Shown one piece after another: positions 39,884-48,599 of a stretch of 64,000 nt of DNA (position 1 is the stretch's first letter; each line of letters starts with the position of its first letter). Origin of the DNA: Rossellomorea marisflavi (GTDB taxonomy: Bacteria; Bacillota; Bacilli; Bacillales; Bacillaceae_B); NCBI RefSeq assembly GCF_009806575.1, contig NZ_CP047095.1, forward strand, positions 3,600,001 to 3,664,000, in the 5' to 3' direction. The notes below the pieces were generated by a model. That model did no database searches. It saw nothing but the letters and a program-made list of their open reading frames with translations, and had not been told where the DNA came from. The position numbers were made by a program, and so were the translations under genes.

Positions 39884-40522
39884 TCAGACCCCTGATGACA
39901 GAATCCGTTCCGTCCTCTCTTTCAATTCACTGTGGGGGATGAATTTCTCGGCCAGCATGTCCGGCAAGACGTACTCAAGGAAGTATTTCACACTCGCAAG
40001 CTCCTTGAATTTAATGATCGTCGAAAGGGCTTCCTGATAGATCTCCATAAAAAGCGGCTCCGGATTCCCTTTTTGGATCTCGCCGAACGATTCATACAGA
40101 AGATCAACTTTGTCGGCTACGGATAAAATCCTGCCTTCCAGTGTCTCGTCCTTCCCTTCTTTGAAGCGATTCCTGTATACATCATGGAATTGCGGAGGGA
40201 ATTCTGTTGTGATGAACTTTTTCACCATCTGATCCTCCACCTGGCTGAACAGTTCCCTGAGTTCCTTCGACGCATATTTCACAGGCGTCTTGATGTCCCC
40301 GGTGAAAAGCTCTGCATAATCATGATTCAACGCCTTTTCATACAGGGACTTCCAATCGACATCCTGTCCCTCTTGTTCTTCCACGGTTCCGAGAAATTGT
40401 GCAATCTTCGTCACCTTGAAAGAGTGGCTGGCCACATTGTGCTGATGATATTTGAACCGACCTGGACAACGGATGAGCGTCTCGAGGTCTGATAGACTTT
40501 TAAAGTAGTGATGGATCCCCAT
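39884..40522 (-). CDS. HD-domain hydrolase, YfbR-like
   Basis: A 212-residue HD-superfamily phosphohydrolase. The metal ligands are visible: His in RFKYHQHNVASHSFKV, the HD pair in ALNHDYAELFTGD, and a later Asp in SVADKVDLLYES. YfbR-type enzymes remove phosphate from deoxynucleoside monophosphates; the exact substrate here is unproven. A separate gene; no partner is evident between csbA and serA. Confidence 0.82.
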   Translation of the reverse strand: MGIHHYFKSLSDLETLIRCPGRFKYHQHNVASHSFKVTKIAQFLGTVEEQEGQDVDWKSLYEKALNHDYAELFTGDIKTPVKYASKELRELFSQVEDQMVKKFITTEFPPQFHDVYRNRFKEGKDETLEGRILSVADKVDLLYESFGEIQKGNPEPLFMEIYQEALSTIIKFKELASVKYFLEYVLPDMLAEKFIPHSELKERTERILSSGV

Positions 40523-40619
40523 TTCGATTCTCCTCTCTAAGGCATACTATGATGTGCCGGATGTATTGCCAATGGCAGAAGCCCTTTGCCATAGACTTCC
40601 CCGCTTACCTGAATATAAA

Positions 40620-40652
40620 CAAATCCCCCTTGCACGGTGCAAGGGAGGATTT
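40620..40652 (-). terminator. Terminator of serC-serA
   Basis: ATCCTCCCTTGCA/TGCAAGGGGGAT pairs on the minus strand followed by TTGTTTAT, 12 bases after the serA stop. Confidence 0.75.
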
Positions 40653-40664
40653 GTGGGGTCTATA

Positions 40665-41840
40665 TTAAATCAATCTGACCGATACGACCCCATCGATGCC
40701 TTCAATCTTCTGTTTCAGTCCCACCTGCTCTTCTTCGGTCAGGACGTGATCAAGATCGATCATCGTGTAGGCCCATGTGGCTTTGCTTCGATTGATCATG
40801 TCGGCAATATTGACAGCGAAGCCGGAGAGGGCCGTCGTGATCTGCCCCACCATGTTCGGGATATTCTGATGCATGACGGTGAGCCTCATCTTTCCGCTGT
40901 ACGGAAGCTCGACATCAGGCAGATTCACGGCATGCTTGATGTTCCCTGTTTCCAGATAGGTCTTCAACTGCTTCGTCGCCATGACGGCACAGTTTTCTTC
41001 GGACTCCACGGTCGAAGCGCCCAGGTGGGGTACGGGGACGACATTCTTCATGGAAAGGACCCGGGAATTCGGGAAGTCGGTCACATACTTACTTACCGTT
41101 CCGGACTCGAGAGCCTGCCCGAGGGTACTCTCATCCACCAGCTCACCACGTGAGAAGTTCAGGATGGTCATTCCTTGTTTCATCTTGTTGAAGCTCGATT
41201 CGTTCACGAGGCGATTTGTCTTATCAGTCAACGGGATATGAAGGGTGACGAAATCGCATTCCGCCCATACTTCATCGATGTGCATGGCACGATTGACGTC
41301 GCGCGAAAGCCTCCAGGCCGCATCCACCGAAATGAACGGATCATACGCAACCACGTCCATCCCAAGGGCGAGTGCATCGTTGGCCACAAGGACACCGATG
41401 GCCCCAAGACCGACGACGCCCAGCTTCTTGCCTTTGATTTCACTTCCTACAAACTCCTTCTTCTTCGCTTCCACGACAGCTGCCACATCATCCCCATGTT
41501 CCTGAAGGGTTTTTGCCCATCCCACCGCCGAAAAAAGATTCCTCGAAGAAGCAATGAGATTGGCAAGAACGAGTTCCTTCACGGCATTGGCATTGGCACC
41601 AGGCGTATTGAATACGACAATCCCTTTTTCCGTACACTCGTCAATGGGGATATTATTCACTCCGGCACCGGCCCTCGCAATGGCTTTCACAGATTGTGGA
41701 AACTCGAAGTCATGGAGATTCTTGGATCTGACAAGAATTCCATCGGGATCACCGCTTCCGTTCAGATAATAATTCAAATCTTCTTCAATAAGGGACAACC
41801 CCCGTTGGCTGATGGCATTGAATGTATTAATGGTCAACAT
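40665..41840 (-). CDS. serA: Phosphoglycerate dehydrogenase, ACT-containing short form
   Basis: A 391-residue D-2-hydroxyacid dehydrogenase. NAD-binding LGVVGLGAIGVLVANDA, catalytic Arg/Glu in NFSRGELVDE and D/E region, His in VPHLGASTVESEENC, and a C-terminal ACT domain (LTVMHQNIPNMVGQITTALSG). Oxidises 3-phosphoglycerate in serine synthesis; ACT may sense serine. About 135 residues shorter than the 525-residue B. subtilis SerA. Overlaps serC by 14 bases, giving the pathway pair. Confidence 0.9.
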   Translation of the reverse strand: MLTINTFNAISQRGLSLIEEDLNYYLNGSGDPDGILVRSKNLHDFEFPQSVKAIARAGAGVNNIPIDECTEKGIVVFNTPGANANAVKELVLANLIASSRNLFSAVGWAKTLQEHGDDVAAVVEAKKKEFVGSEIKGKKLGVVGLGAIGVLVANDALALGMDVVAYDPFISVDAAWRLSRDVNRAMHIDEVWAECDFVTLHIPLTDKTNRLVNESSFNKMKQGMTILNFSRGELVDESTLGQALESGTVSKYVTDFPNSRVLSMKNVVPVPHLGASTVESEENCAVMATKQLKTYLETGNIKHAVNLPDVELPYSGKMRLTVMHQNIPNMVGQITTALSGFAVNIADMINRSKATWAYTMIDLDHVLTEEEQVGLKQKIEGIDGVVSVRLI

Positions 41841-42915
41841 GTGATGTTCCTCCTTGGTCTGCTTCGAATTCTTTCATGAAATCCACCAATGCCCTGACTC
41901 CTTCAAGGGGCATGGCGTTATAGAGGCTCGCCCGCATGCCGCCAACGGAACGATGTCCCTTCAGGAACTCGAATCCTCGCCCTTTCGCTTGTTCCAGGAA
42001 GAGCTTGTTCCGTTCATCACTGTCTGTGGTGAACGGGATGTTCATCAGTGAGCGGCTTGCTTCCGGTACAGGATTGGAGAACAGGCTTGATTCGTCGATA
42101 CAGCTATATAGCAGCCCCGCTTTCTCCCGGTTGAGTGCCTCCATACCTGCCACCCCGCCGTTTTCCTTCACCCACTCAAGAACGAGCTTAAGCACATAGA
42201 TAGCGAAGGTAGGAGGCGTATTGAACATGGATCCGTTCTTCACGTACGTTTCATAATTCAACATGGTCGGGCATGTGTCCGGTGCTTTCCCGATGAGATC
42301 CCTGCGGACGATCGCAACGGTGACACCCGATGGACCAAGGTTCTTCTGGGCCCCGGCATAAATCAGGCCGAACGAAGACACATCGATCGGTTCCGACAGG
42401 ATATGGGATGACATATCCGCCACGAGGGGAATGCCGCCTGTTTCGGGATAAGTGGCGTACCTTGTCCCTTCTATTGTATTGTTGGACGTGATGTGGACGT
42501 ACGCTGCCTCAGGAGAGAAATCTTCTTTTGTATACGCAGGGATATCTTCCGGTGACTCAATTTGATGGATGCTTCCGAGTTTTCCCGCTTCCTTGACCGC
42601 TTTCTTCGACCAGCTTCCCGTCACGATATAGTCAGCGACACCATGTTCAGCAAGAAGATTCATCGGGACCATGGAAAACTGCAGAGAAGCGCCTCCCTGA
42701 AGGAAAAGGACTTCATACTCTTCAGGGATGGTCATAAGCTCCCTCAGCAGGGCTTCTGCCCCCTCGATGACTTCTTCGAACGGACCGGAACGATGGCTCA
42801 ATTCCATGATAGACATGCCCGTCCCGTCGTAGTTCAATAATTCCTGTTGCACTTTTTCCAATACTGGACGGGGAAGAACGGCTGGACCTGCAGAAAAATT
42901 GAACACTTGCTTCAA
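41827..42915 (-). CDS. serC: Phosphoserine aminotransferase
   Basis: A 362-residue class V PLP aminotransferase. NFSAGPAVLPRPVLEKVQQELLNY at the start, GMSIMELSHRS, and the PLP-lysine region YAGAQKNLGPSG. Converts 3-phosphohydroxypyruvate and glutamate to phosphoserine. The start is TTG 42915 (LKQVFNFSAG) since AGGTGGTG precedes it at proper distance; GTG 42927 would overlap that site and TTG 42918 is also possible. First gene of serC-serA. Confidence 0.92.
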   Translation of the reverse strand: MKQVFNFSAGPAVLPRPVLEKVQQELLNYDGTGMSIMELSHRSGPFEEVIEGAEALLRELMTIPEEYEVLFLQGGASLQFSMVPMNLLAEHGVADYIVTGSWSKKAVKEAGKLGSIHQIESPEDIPAYTKEDFSPEAAYVHITSNNTIEGTRYATYPETGGIPLVADMSSHILSEPIDVSSFGLIYAGAQKNLGPSGVTVAIVRRDLIGKAPDTCPTMLNYETYVKNGSMFNTPPTFAIYVLKLVLEWVKENGGVAGMEALNREKAGLLYSCIDESSLFSNPVPEASRSLMNIPFTTDSDERNKLFLEQAKGRGFEFLKGHRSVGGMRASLYNAMPLEGVRALVDFMKEFEADQGGTSHVDH

Positions 42916-42954
42916 CAAAAACACCACCTACACAATCGTTCAGAATTTTTCCAA

Positions 42955-42983
42955 AGTATATGAAGAAACATGACATTCGTCAA
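42955..42983 (-). promoter_or_regulatory. Sigma-A promoter of serC-serA
   Basis: Minus strand TTGACG (42978-42983), 17-base spacer, TATACT (42955-42960), 40 bases before serC. Confidence 0.75.
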
Positions 42984-42999
42984 CAACCCTGACGAACGA

Positions 43000-43013
43000 A
43001 GAAAACGCTTACG
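43000..43013 (-). promoter_or_regulatory. Possible cre (CcpA) site upstream of serC
   Basis: CGTAAGCGTTTTCT matches 12 of 14 positions of TGWAANCGNTNWCA. Its centre is about 60 bases upstream of the expected transcript start, a place where CcpA can activate. Confidence 0.35.
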
Positions 43014-43083
43014 AAGTAAGATTTTAAGAGATAGCGCAAAAATTGCGGGGTTCTTATTGTTTTTGGAATAATCACTCAAACAT

Positions 43084-43112
43084 AAAAAATAAGGCAGCAA
43101 TAGCTGCCTTAT
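43084..43112 (-). terminator. Terminator of ktrA-ktrB
   Basis: AAGGCAGC/GCTGCCTT around a 4-base loop, followed on the minus strand by ATTTTTTATG. It overlaps the ktrB stop codon. Confidence 0.8.
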
Positions 43113-44431
43113 CCTGTAAGGATATCTTCTTTCGGGTATCGGATTTTCTCTTTACCCGGTCGCGAGAGGGAGTATGCGAGGGTCAACGGACCCATTTTCC
43201 CTGCGAACATGACGAAGATGATGACCCACTTCCCGACGGTACTTAACTCCGGACTGAAATTCATGGATAAGCCGACGGTGCCGAATGCCGATACCACTTC
43301 GAATAATAGCGTGAGGAAATCCGCTCCTTTTTCCGAGATGGTAAGGATGAATAAGGCCCCTACAACCAAAAGGACGCTAAGGGTGGATATCGCCAGGGAT
43401 TTCAGGATGACCGTTTGATCAATGGAGCGCCGGAAGATCTTGACTTCTTTTTTATCCCTCAAGAAGGCACCTACCGCGAGAAGGATCATGAGGAATGTCG
43501 TAAGCTTGATCCCCCCACCTGTGGATGCACTTCCTGCCCCGATGAACATGAGAAGGACCGTAAAGAAAAGAGTCGGACTTTCCATCTCACCATAATCAAG
43601 CGTATTGAACCCTGCGGTCCTCGGTGTCACGGCCTGAAAGTAGGAAGCCAATCCTTTGTCACCTAGAGAAAGAGGTCCCAGTGTACCCGGGTTGTTATAC
43701 TCCAGGACGAAGATGATGATCGTTGCTACCACATTGATCAAAAGCGTACCCAGGATCATGATCTTCGAGTGGAGGGACAGCTTCTTAAACGCACGTGATT
43801 TCCACCCGTCCACCAAGACGGTGAATCCTATCCCACCGATGATGAAAAGGAAGGATAGAGTGAAGGTGATGACCGGATTCCCCACAAATCGCATCATGTT
43901 GTCGGGCCACAAACCGAATCCGGCGTTATTAAAAGCGGAAACAGAATGGAAAAGGCTATAAAACAAGCCTTCTGACCACCCGTATCGGGGCACCCATTGA
44001 GTGGCAAGGAAGGTCATTCCGATCCCCTCCACCAGCAATGAAAAGGTGAAAAGGTATTTCACGAGCATGATCACCCCGCCCACAGAGGTCTGATTCAACG
44101 ACTGTTGCAGCAACAGCCGTTCCTTGAATCCGATCTTCTTCCCGAGCATCATGACGATCAGGACAGCGAACGACATGATGCCCAGCCCTCCAAGCTGGAT
44201 CAGACACATGACGACAATCTGACCGAAAATGGTATAGACGGAACCGGTATCGACAACGGCAAGCCCCGTCACGGTCATGGCTGAGGTTGTCGTAAAAAGG
44301 GCTTCGAGCCACGTGATCGGCTCTGTCGTCGAGATGGGAAGCTTCAAGAGAGCCATACCCACCATGATGAAAAAGGCAAAGACTGCCACCAGCAGCTGCG
44401 GTGGACTTAAATGGATGACCCTGTACTTCAT
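43109..44431 (-). CDS. ktrB: Potassium uptake channel subunit KtrB
   Basis: A 440-residue TrkH/Ktr family membrane subunit with four membrane-P-loop-membrane repeats. Selectivity-filter glycines occur in TTTSAMTVTGLAVVD, FHSVSAFNNAGFGLW, FQAVTPRTAGFNTL and FEVVSAFGTVGLSM. Moves K+ (with Na+) across the membrane. Only 2 bases separate it from the regulatory subunit gene, so this is a KtrAB pair rather than KtrCD. Confidence 0.95.
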   Translation of the reverse strand: MKYRVIHLSPPQLLVAVFAFFIMVGMALLKLPISTTEPITWLEALFTTTSAMTVTGLAVVDTGSVYTIFGQIVVMCLIQLGGLGIMSFAVLIVMMLGKKIGFKERLLLQQSLNQTSVGGVIMLVKYLFTFSLLVEGIGMTFLATQWVPRYGWSEGLFYSLFHSVSAFNNAGFGLWPDNMMRFVGNPVITFTLSFLFIIGGIGFTVLVDGWKSRAFKKLSLHSKIMILGTLLINVVATIIIFVLEYNNPGTLGPLSLGDKGLASYFQAVTPRTAGFNTLDYGEMESPTLFFTVLLMFIGAGSASTGGGIKLTTFLMILLAVGAFLRDKKEVKIFRRSIDQTVILKSLAISTLSVLLVVGALFILTISEKGADFLTLLFEVVSAFGTVGLSMNFSPELSTVGKWVIIFVMFAGKMGPLTLAYSLSRPGKEKIRYPKEDILTG

Positions 44432-44433
44432 GG

Positions 44434-45090
44434 TTATACCCCTTCTTTTTCAAATCGATTGATATCGCGATTATGTCCGATCACAATCAACAGATCTCCC
44501 AGTTCAACCGTATCGTCTGCACTCGGTGAGACAATGACCTCATCCCCGCGATGGATGGCAATGATATTGCATCCATACCGCGCACGGACGTCAAGATCCA
44601 TGAGCGTAAGGTTCGCAACTTTGGACGAAGCCCTGACCTCTACGATGCTATGCTCCTTTGAAAGTTCGATGTAGTCGATGATTTTCTCCGATGTCATATG
44701 ATGAGCGATTTTTTTCGCCATGTCCCGTTCAGGATGGATGACCTTGTCGGCACCGATCCTTTCAAGCACCTTTTGATGGTACGCATTCGACGCCTTCACC
44801 CAGACCTCCTTGACACCCAGCTCTTTCAGAAGCAGTGTCGTCAGGATGCTCGCCTCCACGCTTTCTCCGAATGATACGATCACGTGATCGAAATTACGGA
44901 GGCCGAGGGATCTCAATACGGACTCATCCATGGCATTGGCCTGGACGGCGTGAGTCGCCACATCCGCGTAGCGCTGAACCACCTCTTCGTGCAGATCGAT
45001 TGCCAGCACCTCTGTATCAAGCCTGCTCAATTCCTCCACCAGGTTCCCCCCGAATTTTCCAAGACCGATAACGGCGAATTGCTTTTTCAT
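44434..45090 (-). CDS. ktrA: Potassium uptake regulatory subunit KtrA
   Basis: A 218-residue cytosolic RCK protein: RCK_N Rossmann fold with FAVIGLGKFGGNLVEEL and Asp/Glu for ribose (AIDLHEE), then RCK_C from about 135 with SIVEVRASSKVANLT, which in this family binds c-di-AMP. Forms the gating ring on KtrB with ATP/ADP. ATG 45090 (MKKQFAVIG) has GGAGGAG before it; a TTG 15 bases upstream would swallow that site. Expression is controlled by the c-di-AMP riboswitch upstream. Confidence 0.95.
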   Translation of the reverse strand: MKKQFAVIGLGKFGGNLVEELSRLDTEVLAIDLHEEVVQRYADVATHAVQANAMDESVLRSLGLRNFDHVIVSFGESVEASILTTLLLKELGVKEVWVKASNAYHQKVLERIGADKVIHPERDMAKKIAHHMTSEKIIDYIELSKEHSIVEVRASSKVANLTLMDLDVRARYGCNIIAIHRGDEVIVSPSADDTVELGDLLIVIGHNRDINRFEKEGV

Positions 45091-45196
45091 GATGTACTCC
45101 TCCAACTGACTTTACTGATATTTTCGTATCTTTTGTTGTTTTCCACTTGTTCATTCATCTTCCATGATGAATCATGCTGATTCATTAAATGAAGGC

Positions 45197-45230
45197 ACAA
45201 AAAAGACCGCAGGAACTAAGCCTGTGGCCA
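45197..45230 (-). terminator. Riboswitch expression-platform terminator
   Basis: Minus strand GGCCACAGGCTTAGTTCCTGCGGTC folds as GGCCACAGG/CCTGCGGTC and is followed by T6, between the aptamer and ktrA. Confidence 0.85.
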
Positions 45231-45244
45231 TCGTCTATACGATT

Positions 45245-45372
45245 CCAAGGTTCATTCACTCCCATTTACGCTTACGAGGTTAGCTGACGGATTCGGGCCA
45301 TGGAAGCAGCCCTACCTTAAAAAGGATTCACCCCTAATGAACTCGGGTCCCCCGCTTCTTTGCAGAATTAAG
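45245..45372 (-). ncRNA. ydaO/yuaA c-di-AMP riboswitch
   Basis: On the minus strand the conserved ydaO-yuaA blocks occur in order: GGGGGACCCGAG, GGGGTGAATCC, TAGGGCTGC, CCCGAATCCGTCAGCTAACC and TCGTAAGCG. The class shuts off downstream genes when c-di-AMP is high, and yuaA is the old name of ktrA. It sits about 150 bases before ktrA with its terminator in between; 45373-45500 shows no gene. Confidence 0.95.
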
Positions 45373-45513
45373 CGATGATATGATATAAAGCAACCAGCTT
45401 TGATGATAGATATATTACTCCTAGACACATTCGTTGTCTATAACTATTTTAGCCTTTTTTTCGCGGGGAATGAGAAATGGATGAACCACCATCATTTACT
45501 TGCTCCGTCCATG

Positions 45514-45538
45514 GTTTCGAACCCTGCGTTTAGGGAAT
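45514..45538 (+). promoter_or_regulatory. Possible sigma-B-type promoter
   Basis: GTTTCG (45514-45519), 13-base spacer, GGGAAT (45533-45538), compared with GTTTAA-N12-15-GGGTAT; 38 bases before the DUF1206 gene. Confidence 0.35.
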
Positions 45539-45576
45539 ATTGCTTATAAAATGCAAACTGAAGGGAAGAAGTAGCC

Positions 45577-46413
45577 ATGGCTGACATTACATCGGTCCTG
45601 CCTTCCGGTAAGGACAACTCAAAGGATATCAAACCATGGATCAGGGGGTTCGCCCGCATAGGATTCATATCAAGGGGACTCGTCTACATGCTGATTGGCG
45701 CCCTGGCCGTCATGGCAGCATTCGGAGTGGGCGGAAGCACATCTGACTCGAACGGCGCATTCGCAGCCATTGCATCCAAGCCTTTCGGTGAGGTATTATT
45801 ATGGATCGTCGGCATCGGACTTCTCGGCGTGGTCATCTGGAGCTTCATCCAAGCCATTACCGATCCTGAATACCACGGAGACCAGGGAAAATCCATCGTG
45901 CGGAGGATTACCCACATCTTTACGGGTGCAGCTTACGGGATCCTCGGCTTCAATGCCATTGCCATCGCCCTTCACGCCAAAGGCGGCTCGAGTTCTGAGC
46001 AGACCATGTCTGCAAAGCTCCTTTCCCAACCTTTCGGTCAATGGATTGTCGGCATCATCGGGCTGGCTATCATCGGATTCGCGCTTCACGAGCTTTACTC
46101 GGCTTATACAGAAAAATTCGCGAAGCAATTCAAGAAAGGAAGCATGTCAAAGCACGAGTGGAAGTTCAGTAAAAGGACCGGAAAAATCGGCCTCACTGCC
46201 CGAGGCATTGTATTCCTACTCGTAGGATACTTCTTCATCCGGACCGCCATCACGGCTGACCCTGATAAAACCAAGGGACTGGACGGGGCACTATCCGAAA
46301 TTGCCCAGCAGCCTTTCGGACAATGGATGCTGGCCATCGTGGCGGCCGGACTGTTACTCTACGGGGTCTTTGAGATCCTCCGAGGAAAGAATCGACATTT
46401 AAGCATATTCTGA
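45577..46413 (+). CDS. DUF1206 membrane protein
   Basis: A 278-residue membrane protein with three tandem repeats of about 80 residues, each with two TM helices. Repeat signatures: ARIGFISRGLVYMLIGALAVMAA with KPFGEVLLWIVGIGLLG; FTGAAYGILGFNAIAIAL with QPFGQWIVGIIGLAIIG; GKIGLTARGIVFLLVGYFFI with QPFGQWMLAIVAAGLLLYG. Function unknown. GAAGGGAAG lies before the ATG. Opposite strand to ktrA; ends in its own terminator. Confidence 0.92.
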   Translation: MADITSVLPSGKDNSKDIKPWIRGFARIGFISRGLVYMLIGALAVMAAFGVGGSTSDSNGAFAAIASKPFGEVLLWIVGIGLLGVVIWSFIQAITDPEYHGDQGKSIVRRITHIFTGAAYGILGFNAIAIALHAKGGSSSEQTMSAKLLSQPFGQWIVGIIGLAIIGFALHELYSAYTEKFAKQFKKGSMSKHEWKFSKRTGKIGLTARGIVFLLVGYFFIRTAITADPDKTKGLDGALSEIAQQPFGQWMLAIVAAGLLLYGVFEILRGKNRHLSIF

Positions 46414-46433
46414 GCCCCTCTCCGGGCTTTTTT
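46413..46433 (+). terminator. Terminator of the DUF1206 gene
   Basis: AGCCC/GGGCT around a 6-base loop followed by T6. Confidence 0.75.
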
Positions 46434-46468
46434 GTATGATGACAATCGTAAGAAAAGAGGGACCAACT

Positions 46469-47686
46469 ATGAAGTCATTATGGACGAAATACAAAAGCAT
46501 ATCCCTGATCACGAAAATTACCGTTGCCCTGGTCCTTGGGGTCATCGCAGGCGTAATCTTCGGAGAGCGTGCCGCCTCCATATCCATCCTGGGGGACATC
46601 CTCATCCATCTCCTGTCGTTCCTGATCATCCCCCTTATCCTCTTCACACTCATGACAGGTGTGAACCAAACGAGTATCAAGGAACTTGGGAAGACGGGGA
46701 GCAAAGTGTTCCTCTACTACGTTCTTTCATCCGCTTTCGCCATCATCGTGGGGTTAGCCGTCGCGAGCATATTCCAACCCGGGACCGGAATGGAGCTCGA
46801 TCAATCTCAGTCATTCGACGTTCCCGATGACCCCGGCTTGAAGAGCGTATTCCTGTCGATCATTCCCGACAATATCATAAAGGCCTTTACCGAGCTGAAC
46901 CTGTTGGGGATCATCTTCACCGCCATCGTATTCGGGACCGCCATCTCCTATTTGCGTTCCACGAAAGAATACGGCGAACTCGGTGAACACGTCTTTAAAG
47001 TCATTGAGGGGCTCAATGAAGCAAGCCTCGCCATCATGAAGGCGATCCTGCACTATCTCCCAATCGGCATTTTCGCCATCATGGCCAAAACGGTGGGAGA
47101 ACAGGGCGCGGGGACACTCCTGTCCCTGGGCAATATGATCATGGTCCTTTATATCGCACTCATCGTCCAGTTGCTTCTCTACACCGTTGCCATGGTCATG
47201 GTCAAGATCAATCCCCTTTCGTTTTATTCAAAGGCACGCACTCCCATGATCACGGCCTTCGTGACACAGAGCAGCACCGGCACCCTGCCTTTATCCCTTC
47301 AAGCCGCCAGGGAAATGGGGATCCCGAAGAGCCTCTACGGGTTGAGTCTCCCACTTGGTGCAACAATTAACATGGACGGGGCCGCCATCCGCATTGCCGT
47401 ATCCGCCGTTTTCGCCGCAAATGTCGTCGGAGATCCATTGAGCCTGACGGACATGGCCCTTGTGGTAGTGGTCGGAACGCTTGCATCCATTGGAACGGCA
47501 GGCGTCCCGGGAGCCGGCATCCTCATGATCGCCACCGTCTTCACCCAAATCGGCCTTCCCATGGAAGCCGTTGCCCTCCTGACCGCCATCGACGCCCTTG
47601 TCGGCATGGGCTGCACGGCCATCAACATCACAGGTGACCTCGCAGGAACGTCGATCATTCATCGGCTGAGCGGTAGAAAGAAATGA
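46469..47686 (+). CDS. Dicarboxylate/amino acid:cation symporter (DAACS family)
   Basis: A 405-residue GltP/DctP-type transporter with eight TM helices and two re-entrant hairpins. The serine-rich hairpin AFVTQSSTGTLPLSLQ, the cation-site NMDG region (GATINMDGAAI) and the second hairpin GTAGVPGAGILM followed by GMGCTAINITGDLAGTSII are the substrate and Na+/H+ sites. Imports a C4-dicarboxylate or glutamate/aspartate; the choice cannot be settled here. ATG 46469 preceded by AGAGGGA; the upstream frame start at 46436 overlaps the terminator. Confidence 0.93.
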   Translation: MKSLWTKYKSISLITKITVALVLGVIAGVIFGERAASISILGDILIHLLSFLIIPLILFTLMTGVNQTSIKELGKTGSKVFLYYVLSSAFAIIVGLAVASIFQPGTGMELDQSQSFDVPDDPGLKSVFLSIIPDNIIKAFTELNLLGIIFTAIVFGTAISYLRSTKEYGELGEHVFKVIEGLNEASLAIMKAILHYLPIGIFAIMAKTVGEQGAGTLLSLGNMIMVLYIALIVQLLLYTVAMVMVKINPLSFYSKARTPMITAFVTQSSTGTLPLSLQAAREMGIPKSLYGLSLPLGATINMDGAAIRIAVSAVFAANVVGDPLSLTDMALVVVVGTLASIGTAGVPGAGILMIATVFTQIGLPMEAVALLTAIDALVGMGCTAINITGDLAGTSIIHRLSGRKK

Positions 47687-47696
47687 AATAGGGTAA

Positions 47697-47725
47697 AAGG
47701 CTGTCGTGGTGAGCGACAGCCTTTT
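47697..47725 (+). terminator. Terminator of the symporter gene
   Basis: AAAGGCTGTCG/CGACAGCCTTT around TGGTGAG followed by TTT. Confidence 0.85.
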
Positions 47726-47792
47726 TGGTGGGGAAAAAGTACGGGTATATGGGTGAATGGCTGAGAAAGCTGAAATCTATTTCAAAGTAACC

Positions 47793-47910
47793 AGAGCTGA
47801 TTGGTTTTTCGGGAAAACACTCTTCGTTACCCAAACCCGTTTCCTTCATGATAGTGTGCTTGGGTATGGGACCGTTCCTTTCCGCTGCAATTCACTCTTT
47901 GGTTCGAGAT
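47793..47910. repeat. Direct repeat unit A with internally deleted element
   Basis: A 118-base unit repeated at 47944-48159 (unit B, 216 bases). The units agree from AGAGCTGATTGGTTTTTCGG to ACTCTTTGGTTCG except that unit A lacks 98 bases present in B at 48039-48136. The missing piece is the hairpin core of the interspersed element; only the two element ends remain, meeting at GCTGCAAT. Confidence 0.8.
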
Positions 47911-47943
47911 GAGGTGAGTTTTTATTACTTCTGCACAGTTATC

Positions 47944-48159
47944 AGAGCTGATTGGTTTTTCGGGGGGACACTGTCCGTTACCTAAACCGGTTTCCTTCAT
48001 GATAGTGTGCTGAGGTTTGGGACCGTTCCTTTCCGCTGCAGACGCCTGCTTTCCTGCGGGAAGGGCGTCAAGCCTCCTCGTGCCTGCGGGGTCTTGCCAC
48101 TCCTTCTTTTCCGCTGGAGTCAGGCGCCTTCCACTTCAATCCACTCTTTGGTTCGGGAT
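47944..48159. repeat. Direct repeat unit B containing element copy R4
   Basis: Second unit of the tandem duplication, with the complete element R4 (48019-48150, minus orientation). Its stems are CGCCTG/CAGGCG, GCGG/CCGC, AAGG/CCTT and CAAG/CTTG, all different in sequence from R1 but pairing the same way. Confidence 0.8.
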
Positions 48160-48255
48160 TAGAGATAAAGGAACCTTAGACTGGTGGGTTTATTGTGAGG
48201 AATAAGTCTTTCTCATACGATTTGGGGAAGGATGAGGAAACTTCATGGTATCCCC

Positions 48256-48305
48256 ATCACATAGTGCAGCGATACGAAACGGTCCTCTCTTTTCACTCCA
48301 CCCTC
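48256..48305 (+). repeat. Internally deleted (solo-end) element
   Basis: CACATAGTGCAGCGATACG runs on into AAACGGTCCTC, so the 5' end (CACAAAGTGCAG in full copies) is joined directly to the 3' end (CAGCGAAACGG) without the hairpin core. The tail TCTTTTCACTCCACCC matches the tail after R5. Confidence 0.65.
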
Positions 48306-48376
48306 TACCTACTGGATGGGAATGAAGATAGTCCTGTCACCAACTCCCTTAAGTAGAGAACTCCATCTGACTACCA

Positions 48377-48510
48377 CCACACAGTGCAGTGCTGCGGAGG
48401 GAGACCGACTCCAACGGAAATAGCGGGCAGGGTGAGACCCCGCAAGCATGAGGAGGCTCACCGCACGCCCCGTGGAAAGCGGGCTCCCGCAGCGAAACGG
48501 AACGATCCCC
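48377..48510 (+). repeat. Interspersed structured element, copy R5
   Basis: Full copy; outer stem GGGAG/CTCCC, middle ACGG/CCGT, inner GGTGAG/CTCACC. Core flanked by GCTGCGG and GCAGCGA. Nearly the same as R6, 223 bases downstream. Confidence 0.85.
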
Positions 48511-48599
48511 TCTTTTCACTCCACCCCCTAAAAATGGGACGAGGAATTGTTGATAGCCCATACTACCCGCTAACAACAGAGAATTGGATTTACCTATAA

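Noticed and set aside
39823..39884. Sigma-B promoter for csbA
   Set aside because: No GTTTAA/GGGTAT pair with proper spacing was found, although csbA is sigma-B controlled in B. subtilis.
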